From Chlorella sorokiniana (taxonomy: Eukaryota > Chlorophyta > Trebouxiophyceae > Chlorellales > Chlorellaceae), in contig CP084614.1 of NCBI GenBank assembly GCA_025917655.1, positions 930,001 through 994,000 on the forward strand: a stretch of 64,000 bases of DNA, in the 5' to 3' direction. A program made the position numbers and the translations under genes. Positions 20,921-31,615 of the stretch are shown here, piece after piece. Below the pieces are notes generated by a model, which saw only the letters and a program-made list of their open reading frames with translations, made no database searches and was not told where the DNA came from. How positions within the stretch are numbered: the stretch's first letter is position 1; each line of letters opens with the position of its first letter.

Positions 20921-23815
20921 GCCAGCGGGTCGGCGGCCCCCCGCCCTCCAGCGCCTCCAGCAGCTGGGGCAGGGCGGGTGCGGCGAGGTCGTACGCGTAG
21001 CGGTAGTCGCGCACGCCGCCTGAGCAGTACATGGACAGCACCCACTCCAAGCCCTGCGTGTACCGCGGCAGGAGCACCCACAACGTGGGGGCGGGTTGTG
21101 TGTGTGTGTGTGTGGGGGAGGGGGGCATGGAGGACACAAAAAGGCCACAGGGGCGGGGGCACAAACTTCAGCTTTGCGTGTGTTGAAGCTGCACAGTGCG
21201 TGCGTGGTGAGCCGCGCGTGTCCGCCCCTTCCTCAGCGCTGGCAGGCCTCGGGCGCCCACCTGGAGGTAGGCCTCTGGCTGCGCCTCCAGGGCGCGCTGC
21301 GCTGAGGGGCGGCGCTGCCGCCCACGCCGCGCGTCGCCCTCGCCGTCGCTGGCGTCGTCCCCGCCCCCCGCCGCTGGAGGCCGCCGCGGCCGCAGCAGCC
21401 AGCCCCTCTGTGCCCCACACCACCGCCCCGGGCAGCGCCTCCGCCGCCGCCACCCCCGCGGCCGCCGCCGCTGAAGGGCACCGGCGGCGCGGGGTCGGCG
21501 GCAGGGGCCGCCCGGCGCCGCTTCCATGAACACAAAGCGCTGTCGGTGGTACTCCGCCAGCAGGGCGTGCAGCATGGCGCGGGTTGACGCGCACAGCGGG
21601 CATGTCGTGAGGGTCGCCCGCCCCGCCTGCACCAGCGACTGGCCGCGCCAGGCAGGGTCGCCGCGCATCGCCGTCAGCAGGTCCCACAGCCCGGGCGGTG
21701 CTTGTTGCTGAGGTGCATGTCCTGCGCAAGGGGAGTCGGGGGGGCGCGCGTGTGAGGAGGGCGCGGCAGGGAGCGGTGGGGGCGGGTGTGCGTAGTGGGG
21801 TGGTGCTGGGCCACCTTGGCGGCTGGGCAGCAGCTATAACCAGTGTGCAGCACCTCAGGGCCGCCCCCAGCACCAGCCACCCAGCACCAGGCGGCGCCGT
21901 GAGCAGCAGCGGGCAGCGGGGCCCAGCAGGCGGCGCGCGTGCCTGCACCGCGGGCAGGTAGTCGTTGCCGGAGCTCATCACCGCCAGCAGCATGAGGTCC
22001 AGGGCCAGGTGGGTGACGGCGGCCGCGCGGTCGCCGCCGCCTGCCGCCTCCTCGCCGCCCAGGTGCTGCTGCAGCCAGAGCCGCTCGGCGGCGTCACGAC
22101 TGAAGGCCACCAGCGGCGGCGGCTGCTGCGGCAACTGCGCCGCCGCCGCCGCAGCAGCAGCTTCCAGGCCGTCGTTGCTGCTGCCCTCCTCCTCTGCGCT
22201 TGCTTCTGAGTCAGACAGCTCTGACTCGGATGCATCCACCTCGCTGCTGGACAGGTCGCTGTCGTCGGAAACCGCCGCCGCCGCAAGGGAGGGCGGCACT
22301 GCTGCATCTGGCACCGCCGCCTGCCCCTGCTGCTGCGGCGGCACCCACGTGTAACCGCGGCCGCCGCTGCTGCCGCTGCGTGCGGTGGCGGCACTGTGCC
22401 GGTGTCGGTGCCGACGCTGCCGGCCCTCCTCAGGAAGGTCGGGCAGTACAAACACGGAGCGCTACGGTGGGGCAGGGGCGGCGCAAGGCAGGGAGAGGGC
22501 GGTGGTTGAGGCTCGGGCCCAAAGGCATCAAGAGGGGCCCCCGGATGACCGCAAGCACGCTTCCCAAAAGTATGAAGACCGTCTGCCCTTTCCAGCATGC
22601 TCCAGTGCTGGCGCAGGCACCGCAGCGGCAGCCGCTGGGCTGGGCCACACCTGCCCCGCCACCAGCGCCATCAGCAGCAGGTCAGAATCGGCGCCGATGA
22701 TGACGTGGTTTTGGTTGTCAGGGGGCGCGGCTGCTGACGCGTCGTCGGAGCCGGGCACGCTGCCGCCATCCAGGTGCGGGTGCAGCAGGCGGGACAGGAT
22801 CTTGAGCTCCCCCTCCCCCTTCACAGTCGAGTCGGACAGCTCAAACCTGCGCAGGACAGCGGGCAGGCAGAAGCAGGAGTGCTACAGCTGTCCAGAGGAG
22901 TGCCACCAGGCAGGTGCAGTAGGGGGGTGGCGCCGCGCTGCGCCCCTGCCCCTGGGCCTGCCCGCCTTGGCTTCCAGGGCTCGCCAGCAGCTGCCGCCCC
23001 ACGCACGCCTTCCTGGCAGCACAGCCGCTGGCCGTGCGGGTGCCGCGCTGCCCCCCCGCACCTCAGGTGCGCGGTGGCTGGGTCGGCCAGCTTCTTGCAG
23101 ATGTAGGCCGCCAGCGACTCATGCACCTCCAGCATGAGCAGGGAGCCGGTGGTGAGGCCCAGCGTGGACAGCTCGGGCGACGGCGGCCGGGACTGCGGCA
23201 GCGCCAGCGCGTCCACCGTGGCCGGCAGGCCGTCGCCGGCCCCAGCCTCCCCTCGTGCCCGGCCGAGCGCTGCACGCGGTCCGACTCGCGGCGGCGGCGC
23301 CGCCTGCGGCCCGCGGCGGCAGCGATGGCAGCGGGCAGCTTCAGCAGCGGTGCGGCAGCAAAAGAGTGGGTGCTTGCGAGGCATGCATGGCAGCCAGCCC
23401 AGGCGGGAGGTGTGGGGGCGGGCGGCGGCGGCTCACCGCTGCTCCAGCAGCTTGGCCAGCGGCGCGGGCCCGTCCAGCGCCAGCACGACTCGCTGCTGCG
23501 GCCGCACCGACGCCAGCAGCTCATCGAGCCGGCGGTGCAGCAGCAGGTGGAAGTACGTCTTGGTCCGGGCTGCACCGGAGAGACAAGCAGGCAGAGGTGG
23601 CGGCACACCCGCCCGCCCATGGCCATACACATGCAGCCGCGGGAAGGACGTTGGGCTCCATACCAACAATGCGCATGCTCACCCCTGCGTATCACGGTAT
23701 GCAAAATGCTTGCCATATCGATATAGACATGGTGGCAAGTAAAGTCCTCTGGGAGCTGCACAAAGGCGCCTCCATAACGCCGCCTGAGCCAGGAGTGCAA
23801 CCCCGGCACCCCCAT
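18711..23815 (-). CDS. XRN-family 5'-3' exoribonuclease
   Basis: XRN enzymes digest 5'-monophosphate RNA processively in the cytoplasm (XRN1) or nucleus (XRN2/Rat1). The start at 23815 gives the invariant MGVPGLHSWLRRRYGG. Next come FTCHHVYIDMASILHTVIR, the LALDGPAPLAKLLEQR block, FELSDSTVKGEGELKI, the acidic catalytic block HVIIGADSDLLLMAL, and the AVMSSGNDYLPAV block. Further on are YTQGLEWVLSMYCSGGVRDY with the Tyr-rich helix YRYAYDLAAP, a weak LLPVACAMALLPRGA and LRHLMDEGSGLDEIYATCD. Insertions rich in Ser/Asp/Glu and a polyQ run interrupt the domain. The 3' part (RYRPFPT-like segment near 19640, then LLIRRSNWLVQRDKLPLRPY near 19040) is less conserved and may include wrongly joined exons. 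A full-length XRN1 tail is not evident. Many frame changes in GC runs complicate the model. The gene diverges from SEC11 across 208 bp. Confidence 0.75.
20890..20919 (-). repeat. CAG repeat coding polyglutamine
   Basis: About ten CTG units on the plus strand read as consecutive Gln codons in the XRN-family gene (minus), inside a disordered insertion following DPLA. Trinucleotide runs of this kind are usually length-polymorphic. Confidence 0.75.
21097..21114. repeat. (TG)n microsatellite in intron
   Basis: A short TG dinucleotide run followed by a G-rich tract lies in an intron of the XRN-family gene, just upstream (minus sense) of the exon encoding the GLEWVLSMY block. Confidence 0.7.
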
Positions 23816-24023
23816 GGCGCCAAAAGGGACGGGAGGATGGGGCAGGCCCCTCAAACTCTAGTTTCACGGCGGCAGCAGGCCACGCACAGCACGCGTTCAG
23901 CATCGCGCTTTCTGCTTGCTCAATCACTCTGTTGACATGCGATTGTGACTTGTCGTGAGGGGCAAGCTTTAGTTCCAAACAAAGACTTTGAGTGCGGCAA
24001 CAAGGCTGCCTCGCACTGCCACA
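23816..24023. promoter_or_regulatory. bidirectional promoter, XRN / SEC11
   Basis: These 208 bp separate two divergent start codons and must contain both 5'UTRs and core promoters. The sequence is lower in GC than the flanking exons, as expected for a promoter gap. Confidence 0.6.
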
Positions 24024-25383
24024 ATGGATTTTCTCTCAGACATCGGCCGCATGAATAAGCGCCAGCTATTGCTGCAGGGCCTGAACCTGGGTGGGTGCCT
24101 CGGCCCGATTGATCAGTGCAAGGAACTCACGGCCTTCCTGTGGAACGCGTGATCAGAAGTCCTTGTTACCGTTTGATGCCCACGCAAAGGCAGGCAGACC
24201 ACCGCAGCAGGCCGTGGTCTGCAGCGGCGGGTGGGCAGTGCTGGCCGATGCTCATGCGTCTGCTCATTCCTGCTGCAGCCATGATCATCACTAGCGCTCT
24301 GATGATCTGGAAGAGCATGATCATCGGCACAGGCAGCGAGTCGCCGGTGAGGGCCTGCTGGCAGCGGTGCTGGACTGGCTGGCAGCCTCTGTTACTTCAA
24401 ACGGCGACGGTTCAGCCCGCCGACGCTGCCGCACTGTGCAGGTGGTGGTGGTGCTCAGCGGCAGCATGGAGCCAGGCTTCTATCGCGGCGACATCCTGTT
24501 CCTGTACAAGCCCAAGCGGGCCCCAGCGACAGGCGACATCAGTGCGCGGCCGCTGCTGCGGCGCCACTCTTGTCACCCATGCTTGCAGCAGCCTGCTGTT
24601 GCACCACCGCTCTTGAGGCTGTTGCACGTGCCTGCTTGCCCACCCACCGTCAACAGAGCCGACCGTGCTGCAGTGATCTGCACGACGCAGTCATCTGCAT
24701 CAGACACGCGGCCCGCTTGTGACTGCATCGCCCCATGTGTTGTGCCTGCGCGCAGTCGTGTTCAACACCGATGGGCGGGAGATCCCCATCGTGCACCGCA
24801 TCATCAAGACACACCAGCGCGCCGCCAACAGCAGCAGCATCGACATACTCACCAAGGTGGGGCGCTTGGGCAGGGAGAGCGGTCTATTGATCGCCTTGCC
24901 CCGCGCTCCAGCTGCCAGGCAGGAATCGCACACAGCAGTCGAGCCATTCTTGCAAGCCAACTGCTGGGCGCATCCACACGAACGCCTCGCCCATGCTGGC
25001 CTGCGGTGGCTTGCAGGGCGACAACAACTGGGGCGACGACCGCAGCCTGTACCCCAAAGGCCAGCTCTGGCTCAACCCTGGGCACATCATGGGGGTGGTG
25101 GTGGGGTGAGTGGTGCTGCCGCTGCCAGCTTGACTTGGCTTGCTGCTGTTCAAGGGGGAGGGCGTTCATGCAGGGCAGCAGCCCACCAAACCAACTCCAC
25201 TCCTGGCTTGCTTTTCAATCACGGGGTCGTCTGATCTAACGCGCCTGCCTACCCCCGTTGCGACGCCCACGTAGGTACCTGCCGCACATTGGGCGCGTCA
25301 CGATCATCATGAACGACTACCCCATGTTCAAGTATGCCCTGATTGCCGTGCTAGGACTGTTTGTGTTGACCAGTAAAGAATGA
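24024..25383 (+). CDS. SEC11: signal peptidase complex catalytic subunit SEC11
   Basis: This ER membrane serine protease removes signal peptides. All six exons could be placed with matching phases: 24024-24090, 24279-24346, 24442-24541, 24755-24855, 25017-25105 and 25275-25383. They give 177 residues, the normal family length. Visible features: N-terminal [20 protein letters not shown], one membrane span around [11 protein letters not shown], the catalytic serine block [20 protein letters not shown], the histidine block [13 protein letters not shown], and the aspartate block [11 protein letters not shown] with YPKGQLWL. The hydrophobic C-terminal helix is [18 protein letters not shown]. Ser-His-Asp is the eukaryotic SEC11 arrangement (His replaces the bacterial Lys). 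A TGTAA motif lies at 25400-25404. The gene is intact with no frame problems and is a good check on the gene-finding logic used elsewhere. Confidence 0.97.
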
Positions 25384-25399
25384 CCCATGCAGAGGTGCT

Positions 25400-25404
25400 T
25401 GTAA
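25400..25404 (+). terminator. TGTAA motif after SEC11
   Basis: This candidate green-algal poly(A) signal lies 17 bases after the SEC11 stop codon. It is rather close to the stop, so a later signal may be the one used. Confidence 0.35.
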
Positions 25405-25578
25405 GCTGCTGCTGGATGAGGAGGATGCACAGCTGAGGGCGAGGCAGGGCGCCTGGCTGGCTGCCAGCCGCTCTAGAAGCATGTCATAATTTGGCGGCTT
25501 TCTGCGGCGCCCCGAGTCATTATCATTCCATCACTTTTGCTGCATCGTTACCGGGCAGCTTAAGCCTCTAAAGCCGCC

Positions 25579-27126
25579 ATGCATGCTGTGGGGACCGGCG
25601 GCGCAAGCGACGAAGAGCAGCTAGAGCCGCAGCAGGGCGCAGCTGGCGCCGACGATGCGCAGAGAGAGCAGCAAGATGAGCCGGGGGCGCGGATGAAGCT
25701 GGGACGGGCGGCAGCCCCAAGGCGGGCGGGAGCGGCGGCGCCCTGCCGGCCCTCTCGAACAAGAAGCTGAAAAAGCTGAAGGAGAAGTACGACAAGAGGG
25801 GAATTATATACATCTCTCGCATACCCCCACACATGGTGAGCGTCTGCAGGCGCGGTCTGCTGCTGGATTCTCGTGTCGGCGCCTGTGCATGCTGCTCCAT
25901 CCCCGCAGCCCCGTTGCTTGCCACCGCACCGCAGAAGCCCCAGAAGCTGCGGCAGATGCTGGAGCAGTACGGCGAGGTGGGGCGCGTGTACCTGGCGCCC
26001 GAAGACCCTGCGGCGCGGCGAAAGCGCAAGCAGGCGGGCGGCAACAGCGGCAAGAACTTCACCGAGGGGTGGGTGGAGTTTGAAGACAAGGCGCAGGCCA
26101 AGGAGGTGAGCCCAGCCCCGGACAGCAGCATCTTGTCCCGTTTGCGCGGTGCTGCGCGGATGGGGGTGTGGGAAGGCGGTGGGGGCATTGATCGGAGGCC
26201 AGAGTTCCCTGCAGGCGTGACCAGGCGTTTCGGCCACCCTTCACCACTGTCAGCCGCTCAACCATTGCGCTCGCCCCCGTTACAGGTTGCTGCGCTGCTC
26301 AACGGCACCCAGATGGGGGCCGCCGCCGCAGCGCCTACTTCTACGACCTCTGGTGCATCAAGTACCTGCCCAAGTTCAAGTGGGACCACCTGACGGGTGG
26401 GTGGGGCCGGGGGCCAGAATCTGCGGGTTTCCAGCCGTGGAGGACAGAGCCAGGGGGTGCACCACCAAGCAGGGGGTGAATCACCAAGTTCAGATGCCTC
26501 GTCCTGCCTCACACAGCACTTAAAAACACATAACACGGACCTGGCCCCCTCTCGTGCAGAGGAGATAAACTATCAGAAGGCGGTGCGGGAGCAGCGGCTG
26601 GCGGCTGAGATTTCGGCGGCCAAGAGGGAGCGCGACTTCTACCTCAGGTGTGGGTGTGTGTGGGGGGAGGGGGGGGGGGGGGAGGGGGGGCGGGCAAAGG
26701 GCGGCTGACCAGCAGTGAAGGGCCAATGGTGCACCGGCCAAGGAATCACACACGAATAATGCAACACACACCCTGCCAATGCTCCTCCCGCAGTCGGGTG
26801 GACAAAGCCAAGGCTGTCACTGCGATGCTGGAGCGGAAGCGCAAGCGCGGCGAGGCGGCGGCAAGCGATGGCGACGGCGGCAGCACTGAGGCTCAGCCCC
26901 TGCCAAGCAGCGTGGTGGCGTTGGCGGCGCAGCGGCAGGGGAGCAGGGGTTGCAGACGGCGCCAGCAGCAGCGGGCGGGGCGGAGGGGCTGAAGGTGCTG
27001 CGCACCTACGGCCAGCGCAAGCCAAAGGCGGATCCAGTGACGGATGCGTCGGCGCCCATGCTGTCCTCCGGCCTGCTGCAGCTGATTGCCGGCAAGCCAC
27101 GGGGGCCAGGCAGCGTCGACGACTAA
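25579..27126 (+). CDS. ESF2/ABT1 ribosome-assembly factor
   Basis: This nucleolar RNA-binding protein acts in 18S rRNA processing as part of the small-subunit processome (yeast Esf2, animal ABT1). Blocks in order: an acidic Gln/Glu-rich N-terminus; NKKLKKLKEKYDKRGIIYI, SRIPPHM; RRM-like KLRQMLEQYGEVGRVYLAPE; GGNSGKNFTEGWVEFEDK; VAALLNGTQMGG; the hallmark SAYFYDLWCIKYLPKFKW, DHLT; then EINYQKAVREQRLAAEISAA, RERDFYL, and a basic C-terminal helix with LKVLRTYGQRKPKADPVTD and a tail ending GPGSVDD. Introns fall before KPQKLRQ, VAALL, EEINYQK and RVDKAK. Three one-base frame breaks occur (G-runs at 25683-25687, 26315-26319 and 26938-26941). In each, adding one G restores the family sequence, so I regard the gene as functional. 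Confidence 0.88.
26651..26692. repeat. poly-G tract in ESF2/ABT1 intron
   Basis: TG repeats run into a long G tract interrupted by single A or C bases, right after the donor following RERDFYL. This is a strong potential G-quadruplex sequence and a likely site of length errors. Confidence 0.65.
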
Positions 27127-27595
27127 GCTTCAACCCTGAACTTTCGTCCCAACCCATTTTTGTTTGCTGAGCAGCGCCAAGGAACTGAGATAGGCCTTGA
27201 TGTGAAAGCCTGCAGTCCAGGCAAGGTTTTGTGAGGAGGGACGCTATTATCCAGAGCTGTAGTTTTCTCTATACAGCTGGCAAGATACTGGCAGTGCTTT
27301 TCAAAAGGGGGATTTCCCCAGCATCTGGCTACAAAAGGGCCTGTGCTGGTCTTACGCAGTTGGCGACGGGCCCAAATGATGGCGGTGGCGGCAGGGTACA
27401 AGACGTGCCTGAAGTGCTCGTGGCGAGATCTGTGCACCTGCTTGATTGCCAGGACAGGAGCAGCTGTACAGTCAGGCCGACCCATTGCCTAGATGCCGGG
27501 GCAGTCCGCTACTGTTCACCCTGTTTGCCAAGGCTCCATCTGGCCATAGTGCCAAAGCCTTGGTACTGCCATGTCAGCATGGAAGCGGAGTATAT
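27127..27595. promoter_or_regulatory. ESF2 3'UTR and BTB-gene promoter
   Basis: About 470 bp of lower-GC sequence lie between two genes on the same strand. An open frame upstream of 27596 is in phase with the BTB gene but has no recognisable protein character. I therefore start the BTB protein at the later ATG. Confidence 0.45.
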
Positions 27596-28917
27596 ATGCA
27601 TCTAGACACGACCCGAACCTTGTTCGTCGAAGGAACATTAAATCATGGCCCCCTCAACTTGGCCGACTTCGATCCCGCCCAGCCAGCCTTGTTTTACCTC
27701 CAGAGCCCAGAGGCTCTGCGCTACTGTGACGCCCACATCCTGGTTGGCAATGTACAGCTGCCTATCCACAGCCAGATAGTCAGCATCCGGTCCAAGGCCG
27801 TGGAGAACGCTCTGCTCACCCAGCTGGAGAGTGGCGGCGCCCGTGCAATGCGCAGCGACGTGCGTCGTGGCTCGATTTCATGCTCCACTCTGTATTCCTT
27901 GACAACAATCCCCCTCTGCATGCTTTTGCAGCCCAAGAAGCTCAAAGACCCAGAGGAGGTGGAGGCGCCGCTGGTTGCCCTGCCTGCCAAGCTGGACAGC
28001 ATGCCACTGGTGGAGGTGGCACTCTTCCTGCACTTCCTGTACAGCCCTGAGACCTTCATAACAGGCAGTCTGCAGCCCGCAGACAGGCACATGGCGGGCG
28101 TGGCGCGCCTGGCAGATTACTTCCAGGCGGAAAGCGTGCTTCACGGGTGCGCTGCACTGTGCGCAGCACGCTTTCACAGCACCGAGTGCCATGTCTGCTA
28201 GGTTGCAGCTGTGCCTGACCTCCATGATTGTACAGCACACATTGACACAACTATGTTGCCACACTGGCCTTTCCCAGCGTGGAGCAGTACCTCATTGACT
28301 CTGCCGCCAAGACCTTTGAGGGCGACGTGCTACGCAGCTGGGACAAAGTGGCAGCCCGCATGCAGCTTGCCGCTGAGACGCACATGGACACCCTGCTGGC
28401 CTCTGAGGTGGAGCAGGCAGCCAGAACACTGACACACGGCACAAGCTGGCCGACCGCCATGGCCCTGCTGAGGCTGGAGGAAAGTGGGGCCACGGCCAGC
28501 TGCCGCCCTGCATTGATGGCGGGCATCCGCACAGCCCTGGCCGGAGAGCTGCCTTTGGCAGGCGCGTACAGCCAATTCACTTGGAGGGTGTCAGTCGCGC
28601 ACAGCCAAGTAGAGAGGACAGTCAAAAACGTCCCTTTTGCAGTTGGCGAAGTGCAATTTGTGCTGGAGTGCCACATTGTGGAGCACGGCAGCTGGGTCAG
28701 CTTCCTCCTTCGCCTGGCCGACCACCGTGCCCGTGTGCCAGTCGTGTGCCAGCTCGTGGTGCACAGCTGCAAGCCCCTGTTTGACGACAAGGTGCATGAG
28801 TTCAAACGAGTGATGGGCGGAGACGCTGCAACGGGCCAGCTGAAAACTGCGGTAGTGGCTGCCAGCGACTATCGTGTTGACGGCAAGGTGGCAGTGACGG
28901 TCGACATTATGGTGTGA
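27596..28917 (+). CDS. BTB/POZ protein with C-terminal MATH-like domain
   Basis: This is a likely substrate adaptor for cullin-3 ubiquitin ligases. Exons 27596-27859, 27932-28185 and 28278-28917 join in phase to give 385 residues. BTB domain (about residues 40-170): EALRYCDAHILVGNVQLPIH, SQIVSIRSKAVENALL, MPLVEVALFLHFLYSPE, RHMAGVARLADYFQAESVL. A helical BACK-like linker follows (EQYLIDSAAKTFEGDVLRSW and an alpha-rich region). The C-terminal TRAF/MATH-like beta domain runs from about residue 270: YSQFTWRVSVAHSQVERTV, KNVPFAVGEVQFVLECHI, SWVSFLLRLADHRARVPVV. Plant BPM proteins carry MATH before BTB, so this order is reversed. BTB is clear; the MATH assignment is from pattern only. A TGTAA signal lies at 28931-28935. 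An in-frame ATG further upstream near 27579 is in a different frame and was not used. Confidence 0.82.
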
Positions 28918-29212
28918 GCAGATCGCACAGTGTAATGACAACGATCACCAAAGTAGCAGGGCAATAAGAAGCAGCGGGGAGATCTGCCCACCAGCTCCTA
29001 TGCACCGCACTATGCACGCGGCGTGCGAATGAGCTGTCGTTGACGGGACGCTTTCCGCCTGCTGGCATATTCATCCCCGTGCGAGACGCTCCACGCTGAC
29101 TGATACAACCAAGGTCATGGGCGCCCAACCCGCAGCACCATGCACAGTCTTGACCCCCAAGAAGCGACAAGTTTCGTGCGCAGGTGACAGGCAGCACATC
29201 AGCCGCCCCTCA
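28918..29212. other. convergent spacer with TGTAA signal
   Basis: This spacer lies between the stops of the BTB gene (+) and the Gfo/Idh gene (-). TGTAA at 28931-28935 sits 14 bases after the BTB stop. No exon is seen. Confidence 0.5.
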
Positions 29213-31615
29213 TCAACCATCCAACAGCGGCAGGCTGACGGCGCGTCCGCTGGCTGCGCTGCGCGCCACCGCCTCTGTGAACTCCATGTAGCGCAGCCCC
29301 GTGGCAAAGTCGGTGAGGCGCACCGGCTCGTCGCCGCGCATGGCCCCCACCCACTCCTGCTCCACGCGCCAGAAGCCGCGCTGGTGCTGCGGCACGTCCA
29401 CCGCCCGCAGCTGGCCGCCCTCTGCGCAGCGGCCGCAGGCATGCTCTCAGACGGAGGGGCGGCGCATGCGTTGGTGGCCACGTAAGGGTACGTGAGTGCT
29501 CTACCTCCCAGCTCAAGCCTGGCTGTCACAGCAGCCCATGAGGATTGCAGCCCCTCCCCCCTCTCCCCCACCCGGCTTGAGGGCCAGGCTGAGCTGGCCG
29601 GCGTCGACGTCGAGGTGCAGGGCGCCCTCAGTGCCGTGCAGCCAGAACTCGGTGCCGGGCTCGCGCGCGCCGCCTGCGGGCAGCGGGGCGGGTGGGAGCT
29701 TTCTATCGACGGCGTGGGTGCAGAGGGACGGGGACGGCGTCGTGCACGTCTGCGGACGGTCAAGCGCCCGACCGAGCATGGGCGAGTGCTGGGCGACAGA
29801 GGCCGGTCTGGGGAGCCAGCAAGGGGCAGTGCGGGACGGGCCGGAAGGGGAAGGGGCACAGGGGCGCACCCAGGACCGCGCTGAACACCATGTGCGCCTG
29901 GGCACCGCAAGCCATCTGGCACAGCACATCCACGTGGTCGGGCACCTGGGTGTGGGGTGGGGTTTGAGTGCGTCTGGCTCTCATGCGTTTATTGTGTGCG
30001 TGGGGGAAGCGGGCAAGCAGAAGAAGGGACTGCCGGCAGCAGAGCCCAACAGCTGGCTTGCACAAGGCTTCTGGCCGCGCCAGCCACCAGCCGCCCGCTA
30101 CACGCGGCACTGGAATGGGGATGCAGCGCAGCGGCGTACCCGCACTCCAGTGGGGGCTCCGCTGTCGGGGTGCACCCGCGTGGACACAACAGTCTGGCTC
30201 ATGGCCAGCACGCGCGTTGCATCGCCCACCCACCTGCGCGGGAGTGGGGGAAAGCGCATGCAGGGGCGGCGCGGTGCGTGGGCAAAGCTGCCCAGGCGCG
30301 CAAGCATCGGGCTGCATGCATGCTGCGAGCCTGCGGCCCCCATAAAGAGGGAACGCTGACCAGGCATACTGCTTTGCAGCGCTTGAGAACCGGTTGCACA
30401 CGCAGCTCCAGGCGCCCGCCCCCACCCGCCCACTCACCCACAAGCACCCACCGCCACCACCACACACCCTCACGCGCGCCTGCACACACACATACACACA
30501 CACCACCACACCACCACCCAGGCCCTCACCGCTGCAGCGCCTCGTAGCAGATGCCGAGGGTAAGGGTGTTGAGGCCCGACAGGTCGGCGTCCTGGCGCCA
30601 GCTCAGCGCCGCCCCGCGCCCTCGGGGAACTGCCGCGCCACGCCCCGCACGCTGAGGTACGTCAGGCGGCCCAGCCTGCACGGCACGTGCGTGCATGCAT
30701 GCGTGGAAGCAGGGGCGGAGCTGCTGCTGACACTGGCCGAGGATGGGCCCCAAGCGCTGTGCACTCTGCATCAGTCGCACGCAGGCCAGCTGGTTCTGCT
30801 TGGCTGGCATGAAGGGTCCAGGCGAGCGAGCGCTGAGGCTACCAGTGGCGAGGAGGCCAGGAAGCAAGGTAAACCAAGCCCACCTGCCCTCCCGCAGGAT
30901 CTGCTGGATGGCGGCATCCCAGGGCAGGGTGATGGGCGACGGAACCAGCTGGGCCACCAGGTGGGGCTGCCGCCGCGCCGCCGCCAGCATCGCGCGTGCC
31001 TCTGCCGCATTCATGGCCTGGGGTTGGACACGAGGTGGGTGGGAGCGGCCCGGGGTGGCGGCGATGGGGCGGCAGCGCACCGCCCACTTCACCCCCCAAC
31101 CGCCACTCCCAAGCGCCGCCGGCTGGGCAAAAGCGCCAGGCAGGGGGTGAGGCGGCGCCGCGCGGCGCACCATGCGCGCCTCGCACAGCACGTGCTTGCC
31201 GGCCGCCAGCGCCTCGCAGGCCATGGCAGCGTGGGTGTAGGGCCAGGTGCCGATCACCACCGCGTCCACCTCCGGGTCGGCAACCAGGGAGCGCCAGTCG
31301 GTGGCCACGCCGGGATGCCCAGGGCCTGCGCCGCCGCGTGCGACGAGGCGGGCGTGCGGTTGCAGACGGTCGTGATGCACACGCCGGGGATGTCCTGCGC
31401 CAGGAAAAGGGCAGAGGAGCTCACGAGGTCGCGCGCAGCGCGCAGGTGGTCGGCTGGTCGGCATGACATGCACACGAGCCGGGGCCCGGCTGCGCTGGGG
31501 CCTGAGCCAGGCAGGCAGGCACAGGCACAGAGAGAGCACAACCTCGGCCCATGCTTGCCTGCAGGTTTGGAATGTGGCGCAGCTTGGTGTTCCCGCCAGC
31601 GCCAATCACGCCCAC
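29213..31615 (-). CDS. Gfo/Idh/MocA family oxidoreductase
   Basis: This is an NAD(P)-dependent dehydrogenase of the glucose-fructose oxidoreductase/inositol dehydrogenase family. The Rossmann start VGVIGAGGNTKLRHIPNL is followed by DIPGVCITTVCNRTPASS, VATDWRSLVADPEVDAVVIG, WPYTHAAMACEALAAGKHV and LCEARM, then MNAAEARAMLAAARRQPH, VPSPITLPWDAAIQQILRE, the substrate-domain block SWRQDADLSGLNTLTLGI, VLCQMACGAQAHMVFSA, EFWLHGTEGALHLDVDAGQ, and the C-terminal FATGLRYMEFTEAVARS ending SLPLLDG. The usual catalytic EKP motif is replaced by EAR, as I recall from some bacterial subgroups, so activity on the classical substrates is uncertain. The first exon, with the start ATG, was not identified; coding is open from about 31615 and an acceptor TCAG precedes VGVIG. 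At least seven exons. Confidence 0.8.
30478..30521. repeat. CA-rich microsatellite in intron
   Basis: This imperfect CA/ACC dinucleotide and trinucleotide run lies in an intron of the Gfo/Idh/MocA gene. It is the same TG/CA class seen in other introns of the window. Confidence 0.65.

Noticed and set aside
27446-27595. Upstream extension of the BTB protein
   Set aside because: The frame is open and in phase, but the sequence is lower complexity with no similarity to the domain family, and a good ATG at 27596 directly precedes the protein-like part.
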